Source of the DNA: Amycolatopsis sp. NBRC 101858
GTDB lineage: Bacteria > Actinomycetota > Actinomycetes > Mycobacteriales > Pseudonocardiaceae
Direction: 5' to 3'
Assembly: GCF_030269325.1 (NCBI RefSeq)
Contig: NZ_BSTD01000009.1
Coordinates: 124,001 to 188,000 of the forward strand
Length of the DNA stretch: 64,000 nt
Each line of letters begins with the position of its first letter. Positions within the stretch are counted from its first letter, which is position 1. The position numbers and the translations under genes are program-made. Below the pieces are notes generated by a model. It ran no database searches, was not told where the DNA came from, and worked only from the letters and a program-made list of their open reading frames with translations. Below are positions 1 to 10,301 of this stretch, piece after piece.

Positions 1-189
1 CTGGCGGCCGGCTTCGAGCGCTGCGTCGAGGCCGGTCACGCGCTGCGCGTCACGCCGGGCCGGGCGGCGGCGGTGGTGTTCGTCGGGGCGCACGGGCGGG
101 TCGCGCTGTTCCACAGCGTGCTCAACCGGACCGGTGCGGATCTGGTGGAGCCGTTCGTCGACGAACTCGTGTCGCTGGTGTTCGCCTGA
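1..189 (+). CDS. TetR-family regulator, C-terminal fragment (cut by window edge)
   Basis: The reading frame is open from base 1 and ends at TGA 187-189, leaving 62 residues of a protein whose N-terminus lies outside the window. The fragment is alpha-helical, ends in EPFVDELVSLVFA, and contains a VVFVGAHGRVALFHS stretch that resembles the ligand-binding half of TetR-type repressors. The DNA-binding half is not visible, so the family call is inference. It runs in the same direction as the downstream P450 gene, with a palindrome in the 75-bp gap, so it may regulate that gene. Confidence 0.5.
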   Translation: MAAGFERCVEAGHALRVTPGRAAAVVFVGAHGRVALFHSVLNRTGADLVEPFVDELVSLVFA

Positions 190-220
190 TCGGCCCTGTG
201 GCGAAGTTCCGGGAAGATGC

Positions 221-237
221 TTAGCATAGCTATGTAA
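221..237. promoter_or_regulatory. Palindromic operator candidate between TetR fragment and P450
   Basis: The perfect 10-bp palindrome CATAGCTATG (225-234) sits inside the imperfect palindrome TTAGCATAGCTATGTAA. It is AT-rich in GC-rich surroundings and lies 28 bp before the P450 start, downstream of a TetR-like gene. Operator function is inferred. Confidence 0.45.
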
Positions 238-264
238 ATTTCCGGCAGCTCCGGGAGGTATCCG

Positions 265-1492
265 GTGGACGGCGTGCCCGCGTTTCCGATGACCCGGCGG
301 TGTCCCTTCGACCCGCCCGCCGAACTCGGCGAACTGCCGCCGAACTCGGCGAACTGCCGCCGAACTCGGCGAACTGCCGCCGGTCTCGCGCGTGCGGCTG
401 TGGAACGGCAGCACGCCCTGGCTGGTCACCCGCTACGACGACGTCCGCGCGGTCCTGCGCGACTCGCGGATCAGCGCCGACTCCGACCGGCCCGGCTACC
501 CGCACCAGAGCGCGGCTTCGGCGGCGCGGCGCAAGCGCGCGAAGTCGTTCATCACCATGGACGGTGCCGAGCACGCGGCGCAGCGGCGCCTGCTGACCGG
601 CGACTTCCTCGTCAAGAAGATGGAGGCGCTGCGCCCGGCGATCCAGCGCATCGTCGACGACCTCGTCGACGGGCTGCTGGCCGGCCCGAAGCCGGTCGAC
701 CTGGTGACGGCGTTCGCGCTGCCGGTTCCGTCGCTGGTGATCTGCGAGCTGCTCGGCGTGCCGTACGAGGACCGGGAGCTGTTCCAGGACATCACGAAGG
801 TGATGGTGTCGAGGACGGCCACTCCCGAAGAAGCCGTGACCGCCACCGAAGAACTACTGGCCTACCTCGGCGGGCTGGTGGAAAAGAAGGCGGCCGACCC
901 GGGCGACGACGTCCTGAGCAAGCTGGCGGTTTCCCAGTACGCCACCGGCCGCATGAGCGCCGAGGACGTCGCGTCGATGGGCCAGCTGCTCCTGGTGGCG
1001 GGCCACGAGACGACGGCGAACATGATCGCCCTCGGCACGGTCGCGCTGCTGGAGAACCCCGCGCAGCTCGAGCTCGTGCGGTCCGGCGACGCGGACCTGC
1101 TTCGCCGTGCCGTCGAAGAGTTGTTGCGCTACTTGAACATCACGCACACCGGACGCCGCCGGGTGGCGACCGAGGACATCGAGCTCGGCGGCGAGGTGAT
1201 CCACGCGGGCGAGGGCGTCATCGCGGCCGGCGACGTGGCCAACCGCGACGGCGCGGTGTTCGCGGAGCCGGACCGCCTGGACGTGACGCGCGAGGCCCGC
1301 CACCACGTCGCGTTCGGCTACGGCGTGCACCAGTGCCTCGGGCAGACGCTGGCGCGGGTCGAGCTGCAGGTGGTCTACGGGACGCTGTACCGCCGCATCC
1401 CGGGACTGCGGCTCGCGGTGCCGGTGGAGGAACTGGCCTTCAAGGACGACATGCTGGTGTACGGGGTGCACTGCCTGCCGGTCACGTGGTGA
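265..1492 (+). pseudogene. Cytochrome P450 (CYP105-like), frameshifted by a tandem repeat
   Basis: A bacterial class I P450, a haem monooxygenase needing ferredoxin partners that are not encoded nearby. GTG 265 follows a GGGAGG ribosome site at 253-258. The N-terminus reads MTRRCPFDPPAELGELPP and then enters three copies of a 20-bp repeat that shift the frame. The body continues in another frame from about 381 to TGA 1490-1492 and has the I-helix AGHETTANM, the ExxR region EELLRYL and the haem motif FGYGVHQCLG. Removing two repeat copies joins the halves exactly (AELGELPPVSRVRL). As sequenced, the gene cannot make full-length P450 without recoding or internal initiation at GTG 392. It resembles the intact P450 at 19316. 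Confidence 0.85.
321..380 (+). repeat. Three perfect copies of a 20-bp tandem repeat in the P450 coding sequence
   Basis: The unit CGAACTCGGCGAACTGCCGC occurs at 321-340, 341-360 and 361-380 without mismatch. Since 20 is not a multiple of three, only 1, 4 or 7 copies keep the P450 in frame; three copies put it out of frame. Confidence 0.97.
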
Positions 1493-1593
1493 CGCGCTCG
1501 CCAACTCCTGCCAGGCGCGCTGGACGATGTCACGGCTCATGCCGCGACCCCAGGCGGGACAGGGGGTTGCGGGCTGGCAGGTTCGAGACGTGA

Positions 1594-2484
1594 TCACACC
1601 GCCCGGCGCAGCGCGTCGAGGTCCTCGGTCAGCCGGGCCCGGAGGAAGCGGGCCCGGTCCGCGTCGTCGTCCTTCCGCGGGGTCATCTCGACCAGCATGA
1701 TCAGGTCGAGGTAGACCCGGTACAGCGCGAGCCGCGCCCACGCCGGCATGCCGAACTCCGCCGGGCCGCCGGCCGCGCGGTAGCCGTCCAGCAGTTCGCG
1801 GTCCGGGTCGCGGAACAGCGTCAGCGACACGAACTCCGCCACCGGGTCGCCCCAGAACGCCCGCTCGGCGTCGATGATGCCGGACACCCGGTCGCCGTCG
1901 AGGAGGATGTTGCCGTTCCACAGGTCGAAGTGCACCAGTATCGGTGTCGTGACCAGCTCGAGCAGCGGCTCGTGGCGGCGCACCAGGTGGGCGATCTCGG
2001 CGGCCGGCCGCGGCAGCGGCACCCCGTGCGCGACGGCGTCCGCGAGGATCGCGTCGGCCATCGCCGTGAACGCCGCCGGCCACGTCGGGTGCGGCGGGTC
2101 CTGCGGGTAGCCGAACCCGTCGCCGGTCGCCTTGTGCAGCCCGGCGACGATCCCGCCCAGTTCGGTCCGCAGCCGCGGGCCGGCGTCGGGCACCTGGGAC
2201 CAGGGCACGCCGGGGAGCTCCGTCATCAGCAGGAACCCCGGCCCGGCCCCGACGACGGACGGCAGCGGGCCGGAAACGCGCCGGTAGTACTCCGCCTCCG
2301 TGGCCAGCAGGTCGTGCTCGTAGGACAAGCCCGGCTCGGACGGCGCGATCTTGAGCACCAGCCGCTGCCCTTCGGCGAGCTTCAGCCGGATCGCCGTGTT
2401 GTAGGTACCGCCGCCGATGTCCTCGCTCGCCACCACCGAAGCCGGGTCGATGCCCGCGGCCGCCAGAGCTTCTTCCGTGCGCAC
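1594..2484 (-). CDS. APH-family phosphotransferase (aminoglycoside/fructosamine kinase-like)
   Basis: A 296-residue protein of the choline/aminoglycoside phosphotransferase fold, which transfers phosphate from ATP to a small hydroxylated or amino substrate in the cytoplasm. The catalytic loop HFDLWNGN is at about residues 185-192 and the metal-binding IIDAERAFWGD at about 203-213. An N-terminal GGGTYNT nucleotide loop (about 24-30) and LVLKIAP lysine strand are present. The substrate cannot be read from the sequence; drug kinases and metabolic kinases share these motifs. It stands alone, 16 bp downstream of the siderophore-interacting protein gene on the same strand. It could be last in that unit, which would fit a resistance role. 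Confidence 0.85.
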   Translation of the reverse strand: MRTEEALAAAGIDPASVVASEDIGGGTYNTAIRLKLAEGQRLVLKIAPSEPGLSYEHDLLATEAEYYRRVSGPLPSVVGAGPGFLLMTELPGVPWSQVPDAGPRLRTELGGIVAGLHKATGDGFGYPQDPPHPTWPAAFTAMADAILADAVAHGVPLPRPAAEIAHLVRRHEPLLELVTTPILVHFDLWNGNILLDGDRVSGIIDAERAFWGDPVAEFVSLTLFRDPDRELLDGYRAAGGPAEFGMPAWARLALYRVYLDLIMLVEMTPRKDDDADRARFLRARLTEDLDALRRAV

Positions 2485-2500
2485 GGAAGCGAGTCTGCCA

Positions 2501-3282
2501 CTAGCCGCCCAGCTTTTCGCGCGCGTCGGCCAGGTCCTCGGGGGTCGGCGCGTCGTCCTGGGTCAGCGCGCGGCGCCAGTAGCCGGTGAACTCGATCGCG
2601 CCCTTGTCGAGCCCCCGCTCGGCCACGAGGTGCCGGCGCAACGCCCGCACCATCCCCGCTTCGCCCGCGAGCCACGCGGCCGAGCCCGGTCCAAGTGAAG
2701 CCCCGCGCACGGCTTCCAAGAGCCGGCTGCCGTGCGCGGCGCCGTCCCGGTGCAACCAGTGCACCGGCAGCGGCTGCTCCTCCGCCGCGTCGGGGACCTC
2801 CACGAACACCACTGCGTTGTCCACTTCGGACAGCAGGGTGGCGATGGCGGGCAGCGCGGTCTCGTCCCCGGCCAGCAGCACCGCGTCCGCCTTCGGCACC
2901 GGACGGCGGTAGGCGGCGTCCGGGCCGTAGCGGCCGAGGACGTCACCCGGCGCCGCCGTCCGGGCCCACGCCGTCGCCGGGCCGTCGGTGCCGCCGGCGT
3001 GCAGCACGAAGTCGACGTCGATCGTCCCGCGGTCGCGGCCGCGCACGGTGTAGCTGCGCATCACCGGCCGCTCGTCCTCGGGGATCGCCAGGAACGCCTG
3101 GTACCAGCGCATGACGTCGTCGTCGCCCGCCGGCAGCCGCACCGGGCGGCCCGGCGGCGGGAACAGGAGCTTGAGCTGCTGGTCGGGCCACGCCTCCCAC
3201 CCCTCGGCACCGGTGAACGTGACGCGCACGGTGCGCGGGGTCGGCCGCCGCACCGCCGTCACTTCGAGCAGTCCGGTCGGGT

Positions 3283-3286
<4 letters not shown>
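2501..3286 (-). CDS. Siderophore-interacting protein (FAD/NAD(P)H ferric reductase)
   Basis: A 261-residue flavoprotein of the SIP/ViuB family, which reduces ferric siderophores with NAD(P)H in the cytoplasm to release iron. The FAD-binding signature RSYTVRG is at about residue 80. The NAD(P)H half contains VLLAGDETALPAIATLL and ends in GAIEFTGYWRRAL, typical of the family. GTG 3286 overlaps the stop of the upstream UvrA-like gene by GTGA, so translation is probably coupled. No siderophore biosynthesis or ABC uptake genes lie nearby. The pairing with a resistance ATPase suggests a redox role towards a quinone-like drug rather than iron, but that is inference. Confidence 0.9.
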
Positions 3287-5556
<2,270 letters not shown>

Positions 5557-5570
5557 ACCGTCCTTCTTTG

Positions 5571-5625
5571 ATACTTTAGGGCGTAAGGTGATTCTCGATC
5601 GTACAATACTTTAGGGTGTAAGGAG
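5571..5625. promoter_or_regulatory. Pair of directly repeated TetR operators overlapping the regulator's ribosome site
   Basis: ATACTTTAGGGCGTAAGG (5571-5588) and ATACTTTAGGGTGTAAGG (5606-5623) differ at one base and start 35 bp apart. Each is itself an imperfect palindrome (ACTTTA-N5-TAAGG). The second runs into the AAGGAG ribosome site (5620-5625) of the TetR gene. They lie between divergent genes, so the regulator probably controls both. Confidence 0.8.
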
Positions 5626-5633
5626 TCGGCAAG

Positions 5634-6428
5634 GTGGTCGTCTTCGCGGGTCAGGGCGACGCCCGGCGGTCCATGGAGCTGCTGTGGGGGCCGCGCGTGG
5701 TCGCACCGCGCACGGGCCCGGGACCCAAACCGGGCCTGTCCGTCGAGGCGATCGTCGCGGCGGCGATCGACATCGCGGACGCCGACGGCATGGCAGCGCT
5801 GTCGATGCGCTCGGTGGGCGAGCGGCTCGGCCGCACGGCGATGGCGCTGTACACGTACGTGCCGGGCAAGACCGAGCTGGTCGACCTGATGTACGACCGG
5901 ACGCTGGGGGAGCTGCCGTCGTCGTACCCCTCGCCGGACTGGCGCTCGGCCGCCTTGGCATTGGCGGACGAGCTGTGGGACCTGCACCTGAGGCACCCGT
6001 GGCTGCTCCAGGTCTCCCCGGCGCGCCCGGTGCTCGGGCCGGGGGAGTTCCACGTGCAGGAGACGTTGCTTTCAGTCCTGGCCGCGACGGGGTTGCCACT
6101 AGCCCGGGTCCGGTGGGTGGTGTCGGCACTGTTCAACATCGTCCGCGGCTCGGTCCAGGCGGCAGCGGAGTCCCGCCAAGCGGCCCGCGAGACGGGACTG
6201 TCCGAAGAGGACTGGTGGTACGCGCGGTCGGCGTTGCTGGGGGAGCTGGTCCCGGATCTCACGGCTCGTTTTCCGACGGTGTCCCGGCTCGGCTCAGAGG
6301 GCGAGTATGAGTCGTCGTCGGACGAGCCTTACTTGGAGCGCGAGGCGCGGCTGTCGTTCGAAGCGGGACTGGAGCTGCTGCTGGACGGCGTCGAAGCGGC
6401 GATCGTCAAGGCTTCCGGGCCTCGATGA
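5634..6428 (+). CDS. TetR-family repressor of the UvrA-like resistance gene
   Basis: A 264-residue TetR/AcrR regulator. The helix-turn-helix reads LSMRSVGERLGRTAMALYTY at about residues 56-75, after an N-terminal extension, and is followed by a TetR_C-type ligand domain rich in tryptophan. GTG 5634 is chosen because AAGGAG lies 8 bp before it; an in-frame ATG at 5673 is the alternative. It is divergent from the UvrA-like/SIP operon across two operator repeats, the usual layout of a drug-sensing repressor and its target. Its 3' end overlaps the convergent methyltransferase gene by 23 bp. Confidence 0.9.
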   Translation: MVVFAGQGDARRSMELLWGPRVVAPRTGPGPKPGLSVEAIVAAAIDIADADGMAALSMRSVGERLGRTAMALYTYVPGKTELVDLMYDRTLGELPSSYPSPDWRSAALALADELWDLHLRHPWLLQVSPARPVLGPGEFHVQETLLSVLAATGLPLARVRWVVSALFNIVRGSVQAAAESRQAARETGLSEEDWWYARSALLGELVPDLTARFPTVSRLGSEGEYESSSDEPYLEREARLSFEAGLELLLDGVEAAIVKASGPR

Positions 6429-7146
6429 GGAACCGGGTCGTGTGGGCGACGAACGGGCCCTCGCGCTCGATCTTCTCGTGCAGCTCCGCCAGCCGTGGGC
6501 GGTACTGCTCGACCGTGAACCCCGGGACCATCCAGATCACCTTGCGCAGGAAGTAGACCACCGCGCCGATGTCGGAGAACTCGGTGCGCAACGACTCCGA
6601 GCGCAGGTCGACGATCTCGAGCCCGGCGGCTGTGGCCGCAGCGACGGCGTGGTCCGGGTGGCGGCTGTTCCGTGCTGACTCAGGCTGCGGCCCCAGGAAG
6701 AACTCGACCAGCTCGAACACGCTCGCCGGGCCGACCTGCTGGGAGAAGTACGAACCGCCGGGACGCAGGACTCGCGCGATGCCGGCCCAGTCCGTCGTCA
6801 CCGGGTGGCGGCTGGAGACGAGGTCGAACACGTCGTCGCCGAAGGGGATTCCCTCGGTCGCCACGACGACGACCCCGCGCGGGCGCAACCGCGCCGAAGC
6901 GCGGGCGACGTTCGGTGGCCACGACTCGGTCGCCGCCATCAACGGTGGCAAGGACGGGCAGCCGTCGACGACCTCGCCGCCGCCGGTCTCCAGGTCGAGT
7001 CCCGCCTCGACCCCGGAGAGGCGTTCGCCCAGCAGCCGCTGGTAACCCCACGAGGGACGGGCCTCGGTGGCGCGGCCGTCGAGCCAGGAGAAGTCCCAGC
7101 CGTCGACGGACACGGCATCGGCTTCGGCGACCAGTTCGTCGAACAT
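6406..7146 (-). CDS. Class I SAM-dependent methyltransferase (degenerate motif I)
   Basis: A 246-residue methyltransferase-fold protein. The SAM-binding loop reads LDLETGGGEVV at about residues 50-60, a variant of the usual ExGxGxG, followed by GIPFGDDVFDLVSSRH (motif II region) and RVLRPGGSYFSQQVG (motif III). ATG 7146 gives a normal N-terminus (MFDELVAEAD). An open extension to 7278 has no family character. The substrate is unknown. It converges on the TetR gene with a 23-bp overlap and is 11 bp downstream of the SH3-like gene, so it could be the last member of that operon. Confidence 0.85.
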   Translation of the reverse strand: MFDELVAEADAVSVDGWDFSWLDGRATEARPSWGYQRLLGERLSGVEAGLDLETGGGEVVDGCPSLPPLMAATESWPPNVARASARLRPRGVVVVATEGIPFGDDVFDLVSSRHPVTTDWAGIARVLRPGGSYFSQQVGPASVFELVEFFLGPQPESARNSRHPDHAVAAATAAGLEIVDLRSESLRTEFSDIGAVVYFLRKVIWMVPGFTVEQYRPRLAELHEKIEREGPFVAHTTRFLIEARKP

Positions 7147-7157
7147 GCCCCCGATGG

Positions 7158-7388
7158 TCACAAAGCGGCCGGCGGCCCGCCACCCGATTTCCGCACCGGC
7201 GGCGGTGGCACCGGCTTGGCCAAGGCGACCGCAGAAAGATCGACGACCACCGGACCGCGCCGGGTGTCCACCGTGCACGTGGTGTCGTCCCGGGCGACGA
7301 GGTTCCCGAGCGCATCGGTGAACCCACCGTCGATCCGGTACCGCACGACGACCCGCGTCCCGAGCGGGAGCTCCCGCAGCAGCTTCAC
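7158..7388 (-). CDS. Small SH3-like protein resembling the N-terminal domain of Rv0428c
   Basis: A 76-residue protein, LPLGTRVVVRYRIDGGFTDA then LGNLVARDDTTCTVDTRRGP, resembling the beta-barrel that precedes the GNAT domain in Mycobacterium Rv0428c-type acetyltransferases; here no acetyltransferase follows. The C-terminus is proline-rich (KPVPPPPVRK). GTG 7388 overlaps the stop of the glutaredoxin-like gene by GTGA, so it is translationally coupled as the fifth gene of the MBL/VTT/phosphodiesterase operon. Family membership is recognition from memory; function is unknown. Confidence 0.65.
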   Translation of the reverse strand: MKLLRELPLGTRVVVRYRIDGGFTDALGNLVARDDTTCTVDTRRGPVVVDLSAVALAKPVPPPPVRKSGGGPPAAL

Positions 7389-7615
7389 AGCCGCGCGCTC
7401 AGCTCGTCGTCGGACGGCTCGACCAGGAACGTGCCGTCCTCCCACACGATCGTGGGAATCCGGCGCGCGCCGTCCTGCAGCTCGCGGACCCGGCGCTCGG
7501 CGGCCGCGTCGGCCTCCACGTCCACATAGGAGTATTCGACCCCCTCCCGGTCGAGCAATGCCCGGCTGCGCTTGACATCCGGGCACCAGGAAGCGCCGTA
7601 CACCGTCAAACTCAC
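7385..7615 (-). CDS. Glutaredoxin/mycoredoxin-like protein with a CPDV active site
   Basis: A 76-residue thioredoxin-fold protein. It has the glutaredoxin N-terminus LTVYGASWCPDVKRSRALLD, the cis-proline segment RRIPTIVWEDG and the C-terminal PSDDEL seen in mycoredoxins, which reduce mycothiol mixed disulfides. The usual CxxC is CPDV here, so the resolving cysteine is lost and only a monothiol mechanism is possible. GTG 7615 overlaps the phosphodiesterase stop by GTGA. It is probably cytoplasmic, partnered with the preceding membrane enzymes only by operon logic. Confidence 0.85.
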   Translation of the reverse strand: MSLTVYGASWCPDVKRSRALLDREGVEYSYVDVEADAAAERRVRELQDGARRIPTIVWEDGTFLVEPSDDELSARL

Positions 7616-9723
7616 GAAACAACCTCCGAAACCGCCGTCTCCACCGGAGCGGGCGAAGGGTGCCCCAGCTCCGTCAACCACCCCCGGAACACCCGGTGCA
7701 GCGCCTCCGCCCCGACGACCTCGCCGAGCGGCGGCAGCTCCCGCGGGTGCACCACGAACCCGCGCTGCTGCGGCCCGCCGAGCCCGCCGTGCGAACCCAC
7801 GTGCGTCTCGAACGGCGACGCCTGGTCCGAATCCGGGTCGTAGCGGCTGTTGATCATCACGTCCGCGCAGTGCGGGAACGTGTCCACCCGCCGGATCAGG
7901 TCCGCCGCGTGCGGGCCGTACGGCAGCAGCGGGTCCTCGCCGATCACCACGCCCGTCGCCAGCCGGTGCAGGCCGTCGCGGCCCAGGACCACCGGGCCGA
8001 ACTCGCGGCTGCGGACCAGCAGGAACCCGACGCCGGGGTGGTCCACCAGGGACGGCAGCAAGTCCGGGAACTCGCGCTCGATCGTCTCCAGCTCGACGCG
8101 GCCCTCGTGCTCGGTGAACGACACCATCGCCACGTGCCCGGACACCACCGCCACCACCCCCGGCGCCACGCGGGTCACCGCGCCCGGCGAGCCGGACGTC
8201 GTGCGCGGCCGGTCGTCGGCGCACTCCGCGTCCTCCACCCGGGCGCGCAGCCGGCGCGCGATCAGGCCGCCGCTCTTCGTCGCCTCCGCCAGCGCCGCGT
8301 TGATCTGCCAGCTCTCGGCCTGCCGCCGCTTCCCCGAAGCCGCCGACGGCGCACCGCCGCACATCCGGCCGACGTACGCCTCGATCGTCTCGCCGAACCG
8401 CTCCGAAAACGCCTGGCCCTGCGTCTGGCCGTGGTCCGACAGCGCGACGACGTGGTAGCGGCGCGGGGCGAGCCGCGAAGCCCGGTGCAGCCGCGCGATC
8501 TGCTGGTCGATCGAGCGCAGCACCGACAGCGTGTCGAACCGCTCGATGCCGGAGTGGTGCGCGACCTCGTCGTAGCCGAGGAAGTCCGCGTACACCACCG
8601 GCCGCCCGGCCAGCATGTCGCCGAGGATCGCCGACACGACGACGTCGCGCGCGATCACCGTCGTGCCCGGCCGGGCCAGCGGGTACCAGCCGCCGCGCGG
8701 GATCCGCGGTACGACGCCGGCGCGGCGCTGGCGCACCGAAGCGTTGATCTCGCGGAAGACGTCGGCGAGCGCGACGACGAACGTCCGCAGCGCGTTGATC
8801 GGGTTCGCGAAGTAGGCGTAGTAGCCCGCGCCGAGCCGGTCGCGGCGGTGGTGGCGCAGGGTCTTCGGCACCAGCACCGGGATCGAGCTCATGGTGAGGC
8901 TGACGTGGTCGGCGTCGCCGGAGAAGAGGTTCCCGCGGCTCGCGCCGTCGCCCGACAGCAGGCCGCGCCCGTCGGAGTGCCGCCGCTCGATCTCGGCCGC
9001 GTCGGTCGGGTGGGCGCACGCCATCACGTGGTCGCGGTCCTTTTCGTACCAGCGGAAGCCGAGGATGTCGTGGTTGGAGCCGTGCAGGATGCCGCAGACG
9101 CTCGCGCCGGTCTGCGAGCTCCAGTCGGTGTGCCACGGCGTCAGCGTGTGGCTGCCTTCGGAGAGCCACGCGGCGAACGTCGGCATGTCGCCGTCGCGGA
9201 TCGCGCGGCGGACGGTGTCGAACCCGAGGCCGTCGATCTGCAGGAAGACCACGCCGGGCGGCTGGTCGGCGTCGGGTGCGGCGGCGTGGCGACGGCGGCG
9301 GCGGTTCGCGCGGCGGAAGAAGATCTCGTCCTCGTCGATGGCCAGCAGGCTGGAGATCAGCGCGCCGACCCCGGCCATCGCCACCGTGACGATCACCGCG
9401 GTCCGGAAGCCGCTGATCTCGACCCCGGGCACGGTGTGGAACACCGCGAGCGTCCCCGCGCCGAGCAGCAGGAAGCCGAAGAGGCCGAAGGTGAAGAACG
9501 CCAGCGGGTAGGCGATCCGCATGACCAGCGGCCAGACGACCCCGGCGAGCAGGCCGAGCAGCAGCGCGCAGACGGTCGGCTGCCACCAGTGCGTCATCCG
9601 GAAGCCGGGCAGGAGGACGTCGAGCAGGCGCAGCGCGCCGGTCACCGCGGCCCACACCAGCAGGATGCGGGCGACGGCCCGGCCGCCGCGCAGGAGCCGG
9701 CCCTTCGGCGCGGAGGTCGTCAC
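7612..9723 (-). CDS. Membrane-anchored alkaline phosphatase-superfamily phosphodiesterase with holin-like N-terminus
   Basis: A 703-residue protein. Residues about 20-140 hold four hydrophobic helices like the phage-holin-4 membrane domain, followed by an arginine-rich linker. From about residue 160 comes a type I phosphodiesterase/nucleotide pyrophosphatase domain: metal ligand region FLQIDGLGFD, nucleophile region SSQTGASVCG, metal ligands DFLGYDEVAHH and SDHGQTQG, and a final HVGSHGGLGG histidine. It probably hydrolyses a phosphodiester or phosphoryl-lipid at the membrane. GTG 9723 overlaps the VTT gene stop by GTGA, placing it third in a coupled five-gene operon. Confidence 0.85.
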   Translation of the reverse strand: MTTSAPKGRLLRGGRAVARILLVWAAVTGALRLLDVLLPGFRMTHWWQPTVCALLLGLLAGVVWPLVMRIAYPLAFFTFGLFGFLLLGAGTLAVFHTVPGVEISGFRTAVIVTVAMAGVGALISSLLAIDEDEIFFRRANRRRRRHAAAPDADQPPGVVFLQIDGLGFDTVRRAIRDGDMPTFAAWLSEGSHTLTPWHTDWSSQTGASVCGILHGSNHDILGFRWYEKDRDHVMACAHPTDAAEIERRHSDGRGLLSGDGASRGNLFSGDADHVSLTMSSIPVLVPKTLRHHRRDRLGAGYYAYFANPINALRTFVVALADVFREINASVRQRRAGVVPRIPRGGWYPLARPGTTVIARDVVVSAILGDMLAGRPVVYADFLGYDEVAHHSGIERFDTLSVLRSIDQQIARLHRASRLAPRRYHVVALSDHGQTQGQAFSERFGETIEAYVGRMCGGAPSAASGKRRQAESWQINAALAEATKSGGLIARRLRARVEDAECADDRPRTTSGSPGAVTRVAPGVVAVVSGHVAMVSFTEHEGRVELETIEREFPDLLPSLVDHPGVGFLLVRSREFGPVVLGRDGLHRLATGVVIGEDPLLPYGPHAADLIRRVDTFPHCADVMINSRYDPDSDQASPFETHVGSHGGLGGPQQRGFVVHPRELPPLGEVVGAEALHRVFRGWLTELGHPSPAPVETAVSEVVS

Positions 9724-10301
9724 ACTCGCTCCTTGGTTTTCCGTCGCCACCGGGCGACCAGGTTCGCCAGCACGGTGACCAGCAGGACCAGCACCGTCGC
9801 CAGGACCGTCGCGATGATCGGAGAGTCGAAGATGCCGCCGCTGACGATGCCGAGCAAGCTGTACGCACTCGCCCAGAGCACGCAGGCGACGAGCGCGGCC
9901 GGCAGCAGGCGCCGCCACGGATAGCTCAGCGCGGCGGCGGCCAGGAGCACCGGGATCCGGCCGGCCGGGACGAGCCTGCCGATCACGACGAGCTGCCAGC
10001 CGCGGCGGGCGAACTGGTCACGGGCCTTCTCGAGGCGTTCGGCGGGCTGGCGGCGGCTGATCCAGCGGAACGCGGCTTCGCTGCCCAGGCGCGGGATCCC
10101 GAACGTCACGACGTCGCCGAGGTAGGCACCGAGCGTGGCGATGACGATGACCAGCGGCAGGGACAGGTGGTCGGTGGTGGTCGCGACGGCGGCCGCGGCG
10201 CCGACCACCGCGCCGGTGGGCACGATCGGGATGATCGAGCCGAGCAGCACGCCGAAGAACAGGGCCGGGTACCCGATGGCGGCCGGGTCGGTCCAGTTCA
10301 C
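9720..10301 (-). CDS. VTT/DedA-family membrane protein
   Basis: A 193-residue integral membrane protein of the SNARE-associated/VTT (DedA) family, whose members are linked to lipid flipping and envelope homeostasis. Features are a GSIIPIVPTGAVVGAAAAVA segment near residue 22, a GAYLGDVVTFGIPRLG re-entrant-type loop, and the conserved RxxPxxR-like VIGRLVPAGRIPVL near residue 110, followed by two C-terminal helices and a basic tail. GTG 10301 overlaps the MBL gene stop by GTGA. Sitting next to a membrane phosphodiesterase, it suggests work on the same lipid-linked substrate. Confidence 0.88.
   Translation of the reverse strand: MNWTDPAAIGYPALFFGVLLGSIIPIVPTGAVVGAAAAVATTTDHLSLPLVIVIATLGAYLGDVVTFGIPRLGSEAAFRWISRRQPAERLEKARDQFARRGWQLVVIGRLVPAGRIPVLLAAAALSYPWRRLLPAALVACVLWASAYSLLGIVSGGIFDSPIIATVLATVLVLLVTVLANLVARWRRKTKERV

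Noticed and set aside
1507..1581. CCTGCCAG and CTGGCAGG inverted repeat in the gap after the P450, with GGTTCGAGAC inside.
   Set aside because: Arms are only 8 bp with a 59-nt loop, and no tRNA or terminator structure follows. Kept out of the features as too weak.
265..1593. A 442-residue open frame starting at GTG 265 and running antiparallel in composition through the P450.
   Set aside because: After residue 26 it is the out-of-frame reading of the P450 body, rich in Arg/Gly/Ala, with no family features.
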